Origin: Xanthomonas sp. DAR 34887
GTDB lineage: Bacteria > Pseudomonadota > Gammaproteobacteria > Xanthomonadales > Xanthomonadaceae
Direction: 5' to 3'
Length of the DNA: 64,000 nt
NCBI RefSeq assembly: GCF_041245805.1
Contig: NZ_CP162490.1
Span: 1,589,001 to 1,653,000, forward strand
Positions 36,862 through 44,470 of the stretch are shown in pieces. Both the position numbers and the translations under genes were made by a program. Numbering within the stretch: the first letter of the stretch is position 1; each line of letters starts with the position of its first letter. The notes under the pieces were generated by a model. The model saw only the letters and a list, made by a program, of their open reading frames with translations. It was not told where the DNA came from and searched no databases.

Positions 36862-39800
36862 ATGCGGTCGAGACGGATCTTGGGATGGCTACTGCTGCTG
36901 TGGTCGACGGCGGTCGTCGCGGCGGTGCCGCCGACCCCGCAGCCGCGCCAGTTGACCGTGGCCGACGGCTTGCCGTCCAACAGCATCAACGGCTTCGCCG
37001 AAGACCAGCTCGGCTACCTGTGGCTGGCCAGCAGCGACGGCCTGGCGCGCTTCGACGGGCGCGGCTACCGCATCTGGCGGGTCGAGGACGGGCTGCGCGA
37101 CAACAAGATCTGGACCGTGCACGTCGATGCGCAGAACCGGGTCTGGTTCGGCACCCAGAACGCCGGCATGGGCATGCTCTCGGCGGACCGGCGCACGTTC
37201 CGCTATTACGACCGCACCAACTACCCGCAAATCGGCGGCGCCACGGTCTGGGCGATCGCGTCCACCCCCGACGGCAGCATCTGGTTCGGCACCGCCAACG
37301 GCGGCCTGGACCGGCTGCGGGCGGACGGCACGCTGAGCCGCTACATGCCGATGCCGGGCGATGAGCGCAGTTTGCCGTCGCCGGCGGTGATCTCCCTGGC
37401 GACCACGCCCGACGGCACGCTGTGGGTGGGGACGCGCGGCGGCGTGGCGCGCTGGACCGGGCACGACTTCGAGCGGCTGCCGGCCTCGGCGCTGCCGCGG
37501 CCCGAGGTGCAGGGCCTGATCCCCGAGCGCGACGGGTCGGTGTGGGTCTCCACCCAGGGCGGTACCCGCCTGCTGCGCGCCGACGGCAGCGTGGTGGCGC
37601 CGTACTGGCGCAACATGCCCAGCGAGAGCGTGCTGGGCATGCTGGTCCACGACCGCCACGGCAATCGCTGGTTCGACACCCTGGACGGTCTGGGCCGCGA
37701 GGGCGATGCCGGGCAGATCCTCAACGTTCCCCTGTACAGCAATTCCGCGCACGGCCTGGTCAAGCCCAATTGGTCGCTGGCGTTCGAGGACCGCGAGGGC
37801 GATCTGTGGTTCGCCAGCTTCAACGCCGGCCTGTGGTACCTGCCGGCCAATTGGCGGCAGTTCTCGGTGCTGTCGTACCGGGTCGACGATCCGGACTCGA
37901 TGGGCAATCCCTACGTCATGGCCACTGCCGCCTCGCGCGATGGCGGGGTGTGGCTGGCAGGGACGCGCGGTGTGCTGGACAAGCTGGATCCGGCCACCGG
38001 TACGGTGCGCCACCACATCATGGCGCTGTTCGGGCGCGATTGGTCGCGCACGCTGGTCGAGGATGGCCAGGGTCGAGTATGGGCGTCGGCGTTGGCGGGC
38101 GTGCTGCGCTACGACCCGGTCAGCGGCGAGGTGCGGCGCTGGGGCAAGCAGGACGGCGCCGATGCGCCGATGCCCGGTGACGTCGATCGGGCGATGCTCA
38201 GCGGCGACGGCCGCCTGTGGTTGTTCGGCGAGGTCGGCGGTGCGCAGGTCCGCGATCTGGACGGACACGTGTTGCGCAACATCGCCCCAGGCGCCGACGG
38301 GCTGCCGGCGGAGCTGACCGTGGACGATGCCCGGCCCGGCCCGCTGGGCCAGCCCTGGGTGCTCGGCCAATACGGCATGCTGGCCTGGGATGCGACCAGC
38401 GAGCGCTTCGCGCCGGTGCCGGGCGCGCCGACGCGGCCGCTGAGCGCCTTCACCATCACCGACGGCAACGTGGTGTGGCTGGCCAGTCTCGGCCGCCTGG
38501 AACGCTATCTGTGGGACGGCGCGCGGCTGAGCCTGCTCGACCGCATCGACGCCGAACAGGAGTTCCCGTCGCTGGCGCCGAACGGCATCGTGGTCGATGC
38601 CAGCGGCGTGGCCTGGTTGAGCAGCGTGCGCGGCCTGATCCGGGTCGATCCGGCGAGCAAGGCGATCCGCTCCTACAGCGTGCACGACGGCCTGCCCAAC
38701 CAGGAGTTCCGCACGCAGACCCTGATCCAGGCGCGCAGCGGGCAGATCCTCGGCGGCACCCCGGACGGGGTGGTGCTGTTCGAACCGTCGCAGGTGGTGC
38801 CGTCGCGGCGGCAGCCGCCGCTGGTGATCGAGCGCATCGGCGTGCGCCGCGGCGAGCGCGCGCTGGATCTGCTGCATGCCGGCAGCATCGCGCTACAGGA
38901 AGGCGACCGCGACCTGCATGTGGTCGCGCGCCTGCTGTCGTTCTCCGACACCGACGCCAACACCTACCGGTTCCGGCTCAGCGGCTACGACCCGGACTGG
39001 GTGGATGTCGGCGCCAGCGGCGAGCGCCTGTTCTCGCGCCTGCCGTCGGGCCACTACACCCTGGAAATGCAGGCGCGCACCGCCGACAAGGTGTGGTCGA
39101 AGGTGACCACGCTGCGTTTTCGCGTGCTGCCGCCGTGGTGGCGCAGCCCATGGGGCATGGCCGGGCTGGCCTTGCTGGCGCTGTTGGCGTTGTGGCTGGC
39201 GTCCTATCTGTACCGGCGGCGGCTGCGCCGGCGCAACGCGTGGCAACTGGCCCTGCACAAGCAGGAGCTGGCCGAGCAGGCCTCGCTGGCCAAGACCCGT
39301 TTCCTGGCCACGCTCGGACACGAGGTACGCACGCCGATGACCGGCGTGCTCGGCATGAGCGAACTGCTGCTGGCCACGCCGCTGGATCCCAAGCAGCGCG
39401 GCTACACCGATGCGATCCGCCGCGCCGGCGCGCACCTGCTGCGCCTGGTCAACGATGCGCTGGACCTGGCGCGGATCGAGGCCGGCCGCCTGGAGCTGGA
39501 CCAGCAGCCGTTCGACCTGATCCAGCTGATCGCCGAACTGGAAGCGATGATGGCGCCGATGGCGCACAGCCGCGGCCTGGCCTTCGCCCTGGACAACGCG
39601 ATGCCCGCGGCGGTGACCGCCAGCGGCGATGCGACCCGGGTACGGCAGATCCTGTTGAACCTGCTCAACAACGCGATCAAGTTCACCGACCACGGCGGGG
39701 TGACCCTGCGTGTGGCGCCATTGCAGGATCGCAACGGCGTGCGTTTCGAGGTGGCCGACACCGGCCCGGGCATCAACGCCGAGCAGCAGGCGCGGCTGTT

Positions 39801-40398
39801 CCAGCGCTTCGAACAGGCCGACGGCCCGCGCACCGCCGCCCGTTACGGCGGCAGCGGGCTGGGCCTGGCGATCTGCCAGGAACTGGCGGTGGCGATGGGC
39901 GGCCGCGTGGAGCTGCACAGCAAGCTCGGCGTCGGCACCCGTTTCATCGTCGATTTGCCGTTGCCGTGGACCCCGGACGCGCTGCATCCCACCACGCGCG
40001 GCGAGCGCGAAACCCTGGCGGCGACGCAGCCGCTGCGCATCCTGCTGGTCGAGGACGACCCGACCGTGGCCGAAGTGGTCAGCGGCCTGTTGAGCGCGCG
40101 CGGACACCACATCATCCACGCCGCGCATGCCCTGGCGGCGCTGACCGAAGCGGCCGGCAACCGCTTCGACGTGGCCCTGCTGGACCTGGACCTGCCCGGC
40201 CTGGACGGCCTGGCGCTGGCGAGGCAATTGCGCGTGTTCGGCTACGAAATGCCACTGATCGCAGTCACCGCCCGCGCCGACGCCGACGCCGAACCCCAGG
40301 CGCGCGCCGCCGGCTTCGACGGCTTCCTGCGCAAGCCGGTGACGGGCGACATGCTGGCCGAGGCGATCGAGGCGGTGCTTGAAGGCCGGGATTCGTGA
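36862..40398 (+). CDS. Hybrid histidine kinase with propeller sensor (copy 2)
   Basis: A 1178-residue paralogue of the preceding kinase with the same order: signal sequence (TAVVAAVPPTP), propeller repeats (DQLGYLWLASSDGLARFDG, DAQNRVWFGTQN), Y_Y_Y (RFRLSGYDPDWVDVG), one membrane helix near 770, DHp with His820, HATPase and receiver with Asp1108. I chose the ATG at 36862 because AAGGGG is well placed before it; an ATG at 36844 is the alternative. The gap after copy 1 is 160 bases with no terminator. The DHp coding stretch is nearly identical to copy 1, while the propellers differ much more, so the two sense different ligands with a shared output. After the stop lies a partial duplicate of its own 3' end. 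Confidence 0.92.
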   Translation: MRSRRILGWLLLLWSTAVVAAVPPTPQPRQLTVADGLPSNSINGFAEDQLGYLWLASSDGLARFDGRGYRIWRVEDGLRDNKIWTVHVDAQNRVWFGTQNAGMGMLSADRRTFRYYDRTNYPQIGGATVWAIASTPDGSIWFGTANGGLDRLRADGTLSRYMPMPGDERSLPSPAVISLATTPDGTLWVGTRGGVARWTGHDFERLPASALPRPEVQGLIPERDGSVWVSTQGGTRLLRADGSVVAPYWRNMPSESVLGMLVHDRHGNRWFDTLDGLGREGDAGQILNVPLYSNSAHGLVKPNWSLAFEDREGDLWFASFNAGLWYLPANWRQFSVLSYRVDDPDSMGNPYVMATAASRDGGVWLAGTRGVLDKLDPATGTVRHHIMALFGRDWSRTLVEDGQGRVWASALAGVLRYDPVSGEVRRWGKQDGADAPMPGDVDRAMLSGDGRLWLFGEVGGAQVRDLDGHVLRNIAPGADGLPAELTVDDARPGPLGQPWVLGQYGMLAWDATSERFAPVPGAPTRPLSAFTITDGNVVWLASLGRLERYLWDGARLSLLDRIDAEQEFPSLAPNGIVVDASGVAWLSSVRGLIRVDPASKAIRSYSVHDGLPNQEFRTQTLIQARSGQILGGTPDGVVLFEPSQVVPSRRQPPLVIERIGVRRGERALDLLHAGSIALQEGDRDLHVVARLLSFSDTDANTYRFRLSGYDPDWVDVGASGERLFSRLPSGHYTLEMQARTADKVWSKVTTLRFRVLPPWWRSPWGMAGLALLALLALWLASYLYRRRLRRRNAWQLALHKQELAEQASLAKTRFLATLGHEVRTPMTGVLGMSELLLATPLDPKQRGYTDAIRRAGAHLLRLVNDALDLARIEAGRLELDQQPFDLIQLIAELEAMMAPMAHSRGLAFALDNAMPAAVTASGDATRVRQILLNLLNNAIKFTDHGGVTLRVAPLQDRNGVRFEVADTGPGINAEQQARLFQRFEQADGPRTAARYGGSGLGLAICQELAVAMGGRVELHSKLGVGTRFIVDLPLPWTPDALHPTTRGERETLAATQPLRILLVEDDPTVAEVVSGLLSARGHHIIHAAHALAALTEAAGNRFDVALLDLDLPGLDGLALARQLRVFGYEMPLIAVTARADADAEPQARAAGFDGFLRKPVTGDMLAEAIEAVLEGRDS

Positions 40399-40580
40399 TT
40401 CGGGATTGGGGATTCGCAAAAGCGCATTGCCGTCGCGGCCGCTTCGACGGCTTCCCAGGAGACATGTTGGCCGAGGCGATCGAGGCAGTGCTCGGAGGCC
40501 GGGATTAGGGATTTCGCAAAAGCGAGTGGCCGCCGCCGCCGCTCCTGCGAATCCCCAATCCCGAATCCCCAATCCCGGCC
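40384..40580. repeat. GGGATT-type inverted repeats around a duplicated gene end
   Basis: Repeats of GGGATT at 40387-40415 and 40500-40514, and complementary AATCCC repeats at 40548-40577, belong to the same family as 10998-11091. They fill the gap between copy 2 of the kinase and the MFS gene. Both halves also share the segment ATTCGCAAAAGCG or ATTTCGCAAAAGCG after the gene end. Confidence 0.8.
40442..40508 (+). pseudogene. Duplicated 3' end of the hybrid kinase gene
   Basis: Translated, this reads FDGF-PGDMLAEAIEAVLGGRD-stop, against FDGF-LRKPVTGDMLAEAIEAVLEGRD-stop at the end of the kinase gene (40317-40398). Fifteen bases, including the receiver's conserved Lys-Pro, are missing. The flanking repeat sequence is duplicated too, so the unit is about 120 bases. 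It is a fragment without its own start. Confidence 0.85.
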
Positions 40581-40586
40581 ACTCAG

Positions 40587-42020
40587 CTACTCAGCCACTT
40601 CCTCCACCTTCTTGTCCGGATGCGGCCGCGCGTCCGGCAGCTGCCAGAAGATCAGGGTCGAGGTCAGGGTGATCGCGCCCACGCAGACGAAGGTCGCGTG
40701 CAGTGCGGCGGTGGCGCCGTGGCTGTCGCCGAGGTGGTCGTTGAAGGCGGCCAACAGGCTGCCCGCGGCGGCCGCGCCGAAGCCGGTGGCCAGCATCATC
40801 ACCATCGACAGCAGACTGTTGCCGGCGCTGGCCTGGTCGCGGTCCAGGTCGCGCAGCGTCACCGTGTTCATGACCGTGAACTGCAAGGAGTTGACCGCGC
40901 CGAACAGCGCCAGCTGCAGCAGCCGCCAGCCCAGCGGCTGGCCGGCGTCGAACAGCAAGAAGCTGGCCATCGCCACGCCGACCAGCACGGTGTTGGTCAT
41001 CAGCACCCGGCGATAGCCGTAGTTCTCCACCAGTTTCACCGCCGCGCGTTTGGCGGCCATGCCGGCCAGCGCCACCGGGATCATCATCAGGCCGGCGCGC
41101 ATCGGACTCATGCCCAGGCCGACCTGCAGCAGCAGCGGGATCAGGAACGGCATGCTGCCGCTGCCCACGCGCGCGAACAGATTGCCGAGGATGCCGATGC
41201 GGAAGCTGGTCACCTTGAACAGGTGCAGCGGGAACAGCGCCGCCGGCGCGCTGGCCGCGTGCAGCCAGTAGCCGATCAGCGCGGCGAGGCCTGCGATGGC
41301 CAGCAGCATCACGAACGCATGGCGCAGGCCCAGCTCGGAAATCCCGTCCAGCGCCAGCGACAGCGCGATCATGCCGAAGGCCAGCATCGCGTAGCCGATC
41401 AGATCGAAGCGGGCGCGCTGTTCGCCGTGGAAATCGGGCATCACCTTCAGCGCCGCGGCGAAGCCGATCGCGCCGATCGGCAGGTTGATCAGGAACACCC
41501 AATGCCAGGATGCGACCTGCACCAGCCAGCCGCCGAGGGTCGGTCCGACCAGCGGCCCGATCAGCGCCGGAATCGCGATGAAGCTCATCGCGCTGAGGAA
41601 CTGCTCGCGCGACACCGAACGCATCACCGCCAGGCGCCCGACCGGCAGCAACATCGCCCCGCCGATGCCTTGCAGCACGCGCGCGGCGACCAGGTAGGGC
41701 AGGCGCGGCGCCGCCGCGCACAGCAGCGAGCCGAGCGTGAACAGCACGATCGCGGTCAGGAAGGTGCGGCGCGTGCCGTAGCGGTCGGCGATCCAGCCCG
41801 AGGCGGGGATGAACATCGCCACCGCCAGCGCATAGCTGAACACCACCGACTGCATCTGCAGCGGGCTCTCGCCCAGGCTGCGCGCCATCGCCGGCAGCGC
41901 GGTATTGACGATGGTCGCGTCCAGCATCTGCATGAAGATGGCCAGCGACACCAGCCACAGCAACGGCCGGAAACTGCGGTAGCTCGGAACGGAGATCGGA
42001 TCGGGGGAGGGCGCGGACAT
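40587..42020 (-). CDS. MFS multidrug transporter, DHA2 (EmrB/MdtD) type
   Basis: A 477-residue inner-membrane protein with 14 predicted helices. It has motif A GWIADRYGTRRTF, the DHA2-typical MQMLDATIVNTALPAMA in helix 1 (motif D1) and motif C-like IGPLVGPTLGGWLV. These are proton-driven exporters of drugs or metabolites. There is no adjacent membrane-fusion protein gene, so it resembles stand-alone MdtD more than EmrB. The ATG at 42020 begins MSAPSPDPIS. Upstream is a 618-base repeat zone with no regulator gene, so its control is not visible here. Confidence 0.92.
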   Translation of the reverse strand: MSAPSPDPISVPSYRSFRPLLWLVSLAIFMQMLDATIVNTALPAMARSLGESPLQMQSVVFSYALAVAMFIPASGWIADRYGTRRTFLTAIVLFTLGSLLCAAAPRLPYLVAARVLQGIGGAMLLPVGRLAVMRSVSREQFLSAMSFIAIPALIGPLVGPTLGGWLVQVASWHWVFLINLPIGAIGFAAALKVMPDFHGEQRARFDLIGYAMLAFGMIALSLALDGISELGLRHAFVMLLAIAGLAALIGYWLHAASAPAALFPLHLFKVTSFRIGILGNLFARVGSGSMPFLIPLLLQVGLGMSPMRAGLMMIPVALAGMAAKRAAVKLVENYGYRRVLMTNTVLVGVAMASFLLFDAGQPLGWRLLQLALFGAVNSLQFTVMNTVTLRDLDRDQASAGNSLLSMVMMLATGFGAAAAGSLLAAFNDHLGDSHGATAALHATFVCVGAITLTSTLIFWQLPDARPHPDKKVEEVAE

Positions 42021-42170
42021 CGGCACGCACGGCAACGCGAGGGGTGCATAGGATCGCGCACATCGCGTTGCGGCGTCGTGCAGCAGCGGGCGGTTGTGGC
42101 GCGTGGCGAAGGTGGTGGCGTCGGAGCGGCGGCCGATCGAAGCGCGTCGCGTGGCGTGCTGTCTTCGGTG

Positions 42171-42238
42171 TTGTGTGAGATTTCAGTGCCGATGCGGTGC
42201 GAAGTTGTGTGGGAGTTCAGTGCCGATGCGGTGCGAAG
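42171..42238 (+). repeat. 34-base direct tandem repeat
   Basis: Two adjacent copies of a 34-base unit (42171-42204 and 42205-42238), which begins TTGTGTG and ends GGTGCGAAG, differ at two positions. They lie at the left edge of the REP array. The 150 bases between the MFS start and this repeat show nothing I recognise. Confidence 0.85.
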
Positions 42239-42260
42239 CCATCGGGCCCATCGTTCTGCT

Positions 42261-42563
42261 CGTCGCGACTGAAGTCGCTCCCACAAGGGGCTCGCGCTCA
42301 GCGCATCGGATGCAGTGTGGGAGGGACTTCAGTCCCGACGGAGTCCGCAGCCCGAGGGTTCATCGCTTCGCTCGTCGCGGCTGAAGCCGCTCCTATAGGA
42401 GCTTGCGGCAGGTCGGCTGGGTGCACTGTAGGAGGGGCTTCAGCCCCGACCGATGTCCGCGGGTGTCGGGTTCACCGTTTCGCTCGTCGCGGCTGAGGCC
42501 GCTCCTACAGGGAGCTCGCAGCAAGCCGGCTGGGTGCACTGTGGGAGGGACTTCAGTCCCGAC
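42261..42563. repeat. Array of six alternating REP palindromes at 56-base spacing
   Basis: REP units of the GTRGGAG-SGRCTTCAGYCSC-GAC type lie at 42261-42284 (minus), 42317-42340 (plus), 42373-42395 (minus), 42428-42450 (plus), 42485-42508 (minus) and 42541-42563 (plus). Starts are 55 to 57 bases apart and orientation alternates, so three tandem units of about 112 bases are present. The stem bases change together (GGGAC/GTCCC, GCGGC/GCCGC, GGGGC/GCCCC) while the TTCA/TGAA loop is constant. The GTAG or GTGG head is that of REPs moved by RAYT transposases; no RAYT gene is in the window. Confidence 0.9.
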
Positions 42564-42638
42564 TGCAGGATGGCCGAACATTCCGCGCATCCGCGGCGCG
42601 CAAGGCGCCCGGCGGATGCGGCGGCTGGGGGCGGGTCG

Positions 42639-43709
42639 CTATGCCTGCCCGCGGCGGCTGTGCCGCTGCACCGCGGCGACCAGTGCGCCGACATGCTCGG
42701 GTTGCATGTCCGGCGACAGCCCATGGCCGAGGTTGAACACGTGCCCTTCCGCGGAGCCGTTGCCTTCGGCATAGCTGCGCAGCACGCGCTGCACCTCGCC
42801 TTCGATCGCCGCCGGCGAGCCGTACAGCATGGCCGGGTCTAGGTTGCCCTGCAGCGCCACGCGGCCGCCGGTGCGGCGCGCGGCATCGGCCAGGTCGATG
42901 GTCCAGTCCACGCCCAGGCCCTCGGCGCCGGAGGCGGCCAGCTCTTCCAGATACGGTGCGTTGCCCTTGCCGAACAGGATCAGCGGGGTGCGCTCGGCGC
43001 CATCGCCGCGCGGCAGTTCGCGGGCGATGCGCTGCAGGTAGGGCAGCGAGAACTCGCGGTACATCGCCGGGCTGAGCACGCCGCCCCAGGTGTCGAACAC
43101 CTGCAGCGCCTGCGCGCCGGCCGCGCGCTGCGCCGCCAGGTAGGCGATCACCGCGTCGGTGTTGACCGACAGCAACCGGTGCAGCGCCGCCGGGTCCTTC
43201 AAGGCCAGCGCCTTGATCCGCGCGTAGTTGTCGCTGCCGCCGCCCTCGACCATGTAGCAGGCCAGGGTCCATGGGCTGCCGGAGAAGCCGATCAGCGGCA
43301 CGCTGCCGTCCAGCTCGCGGCGGATCACCCGCACCGCATCCATCACGTAGCGCAGCTCGGTCTCCATGTCCGGCACGCCGAGCCGGGCGATCGCCGCCGC
43401 GTCGCGCACCGGGTGCTTGAACTTGGGACCTTCGCCTTCGACGAAATACAGCTCCAGGCCCATCGCATCGGGAATGGTGAGGATGTCGGAGAACAGGATC
43501 GCCGCGTCCAGCGGGAACCGCGCCAGCGGCTGCAGGGTCACCTCGCAGGCCAGTTCCGGGGTCTTGGCCATCGCCAGGAAGCTGCCGGCGCGTGCGCGGG
43601 TGGCGCGGTACTCGGGCAGGTAGCGCCCTGCCTGGCGCATCAGCCACACGGGGGTCTGGTCCACGGGCTCGCGGCGCAGGGCGCGCAGCAGACGGTCGTT
43701 CTTGAGCAT
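42639..43709 (-). CDS. hemE: Uroporphyrinogen decarboxylase
   Basis: A 356-residue cytoplasmic enzyme of heme synthesis that decarboxylates uroporphyrinogen III to coproporphyrinogen III. The N-terminal signature PVWLMRQAGRYLPEYR contains the substrate-binding Arg residues. AILFSDILTIPDAMG contains the catalytic Asp, and GFSGSPWTLACYMVEGGGS is the second signature. HVFNLGHGLSPDMQPEHV closes the protein. Length and motifs are canonical. It is 12 bases downstream of a WGR-domain gene on the same strand and may be cotranscribed with it. The stop lies about 75 bases from the last REP. Confidence 0.97.
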   Translation of the reverse strand: MLKNDRLLRALRREPVDQTPVWLMRQAGRYLPEYRATRARAGSFLAMAKTPELACEVTLQPLARFPLDAAILFSDILTIPDAMGLELYFVEGEGPKFKHPVRDAAAIARLGVPDMETELRYVMDAVRVIRRELDGSVPLIGFSGSPWTLACYMVEGGGSDNYARIKALALKDPAALHRLLSVNTDAVIAYLAAQRAAGAQALQVFDTWGGVLSPAMYREFSLPYLQRIARELPRGDGAERTPLILFGKGNAPYLEELAASGAEGLGVDWTIDLADAARRTGGRVALQGNLDPAMLYGSPAAIEGEVQRVLRSYAEGNGSAEGHVFNLGHGLSPDMQPEHVGALVAAVQRHSRRGQA

Positions 43710-43721
43710 GGGGGTTTTTCC

Positions 43722-43976
43722 TTAGCGCGGGGCGTCGGCGCCGCGGGTGAACATGACCTGGAAGCCGCGCTTGATTTGCGCATCGCGGGCTTTCTCGAAG
43801 GCGGCGTGGGCCTCGTCCTGCAGCAGGTATTGCTCGCGCTTGAGCTGCGCGCGGCCGCCGATCTGGCCGCTCTCGCGCAACAGCTCCCAGCTGCCGAACA
43901 AGTCCGGTTGCAGGGTCAGCTGGACGTAGCGGGGCGGCTCGTTGTCGCCGGGGCGTTGCTGTAGGAAGACGCGCAT
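43722..43976 (-). CDS. Stand-alone WGR-domain protein
   Basis: An 84-residue cytoplasmic protein covering one WGR-type domain: RYVQLTLQPDLFGSWELLRE, then SGQIGGRAQ in place of the classic WGRIG, then AHAAFEKARDAQIKRGFQ. WGR domains in PARP proteins help bind DNA ends; the role of the small bacterial ones is not established. It lies 12 bases upstream of hemE on the same strand, so it probably shares the transcript. Similar short WGR genes beside hemE are common in xanthomonads, as I recall. The Trp-Gly-Arg triplet itself is degenerate here. Confidence 0.75.
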   Translation of the reverse strand: MRVFLQQRPGDNEPPRYVQLTLQPDLFGSWELLRESGQIGGRAQLKREQYLLQDEAHAAFEKARDAQIKRGFQVMFTRGADAPR

Positions 43977-44224
43977 GGGCCGATTGTACCCATCGCGGGT
44001 CGCCGCGGCGTCGGCGCCGGCCGCGCGTTAGGGGTCGGGTAGGGAAGCCGGCCGGACGGCCGTGCCGCGGTTGTCGGGCCGCCACGGCAGCTGGCGGCTG
44101 GTGCGACGCGTGCATCCGCCGGTGTCCGAACCATGGACGACGCGCGACCGCCAGGGCGAGCGTCTTGGCGCTGGCTTGCGCCCGGGGCGCCGTGCAGGCA
44201 CGCGTGCCTGCTGGCTGGGTGCAC

Positions 44225-44410
44225 TGGGGGAGGGACTTCAGTCCCGACGTTGTCCGGCGTCGGGAGGCCCGCCCTTTCGCTCGTCGCGGCTTCACGGCAC
44301 CTCTGACAACTCCAAAAAATGCCGACCTCGGCATTCGCAAGTGATTGATGTGCAGAACCTGCAATTTCTCGGAATCGAGGGCATTGGAGGTGCCGTGAAG
44401 TCGCTCTCTC
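44225..44410. repeat. REP pair, second member interrupted
   Basis: A plus-strand REP at 44225-44248 (AGGGACTTCAGTCCCGAC) and a minus-strand REP whose halves are 44282-44290 and 44396-44406. The flanks (GGCTGGGTGCACT before, CTTGCGGCGAGCCGGC after) match the 112-base unit of the array at 42.3 kb. The earlier part of this 494-base gap (43977-44204) shows no gene. Confidence 0.8.
44291..44395. mobile_element. MITE-like 105-base element inserted in a REP loop
   Basis: A 14-base perfect inverted repeat, CTTCACGGCACCTC (44290-44303) and GAGGTGCCGTGAAG (44387-44400), bounds a short non-coding core. Comparison with intact REPs shows the element splits the palindrome between the stem CGTCGCGGC and the loop TGAA. 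It has no room for a transposase. Confidence 0.7.
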
Positions 44411-44470
44411 AAGGACTTGCGGCGAGCCGGCCGCCGAGGGCAGAGGCATGCCTCTGCGCAGCGACCTGCG

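Noticed and set aside
42261..42563. CRISPR-like pattern: 23-base repeats with about 32-base spacers
   Set aside because: The repeats alternate in orientation, their stems vary, and the spacers are homologous to one another. No cas gene is near. This is a REP array.
44304..44386. Peptide on the minus strand inside the 105-base element
   Set aside because: It is too short, has no start with a ribosome site, and resembles no known protein.
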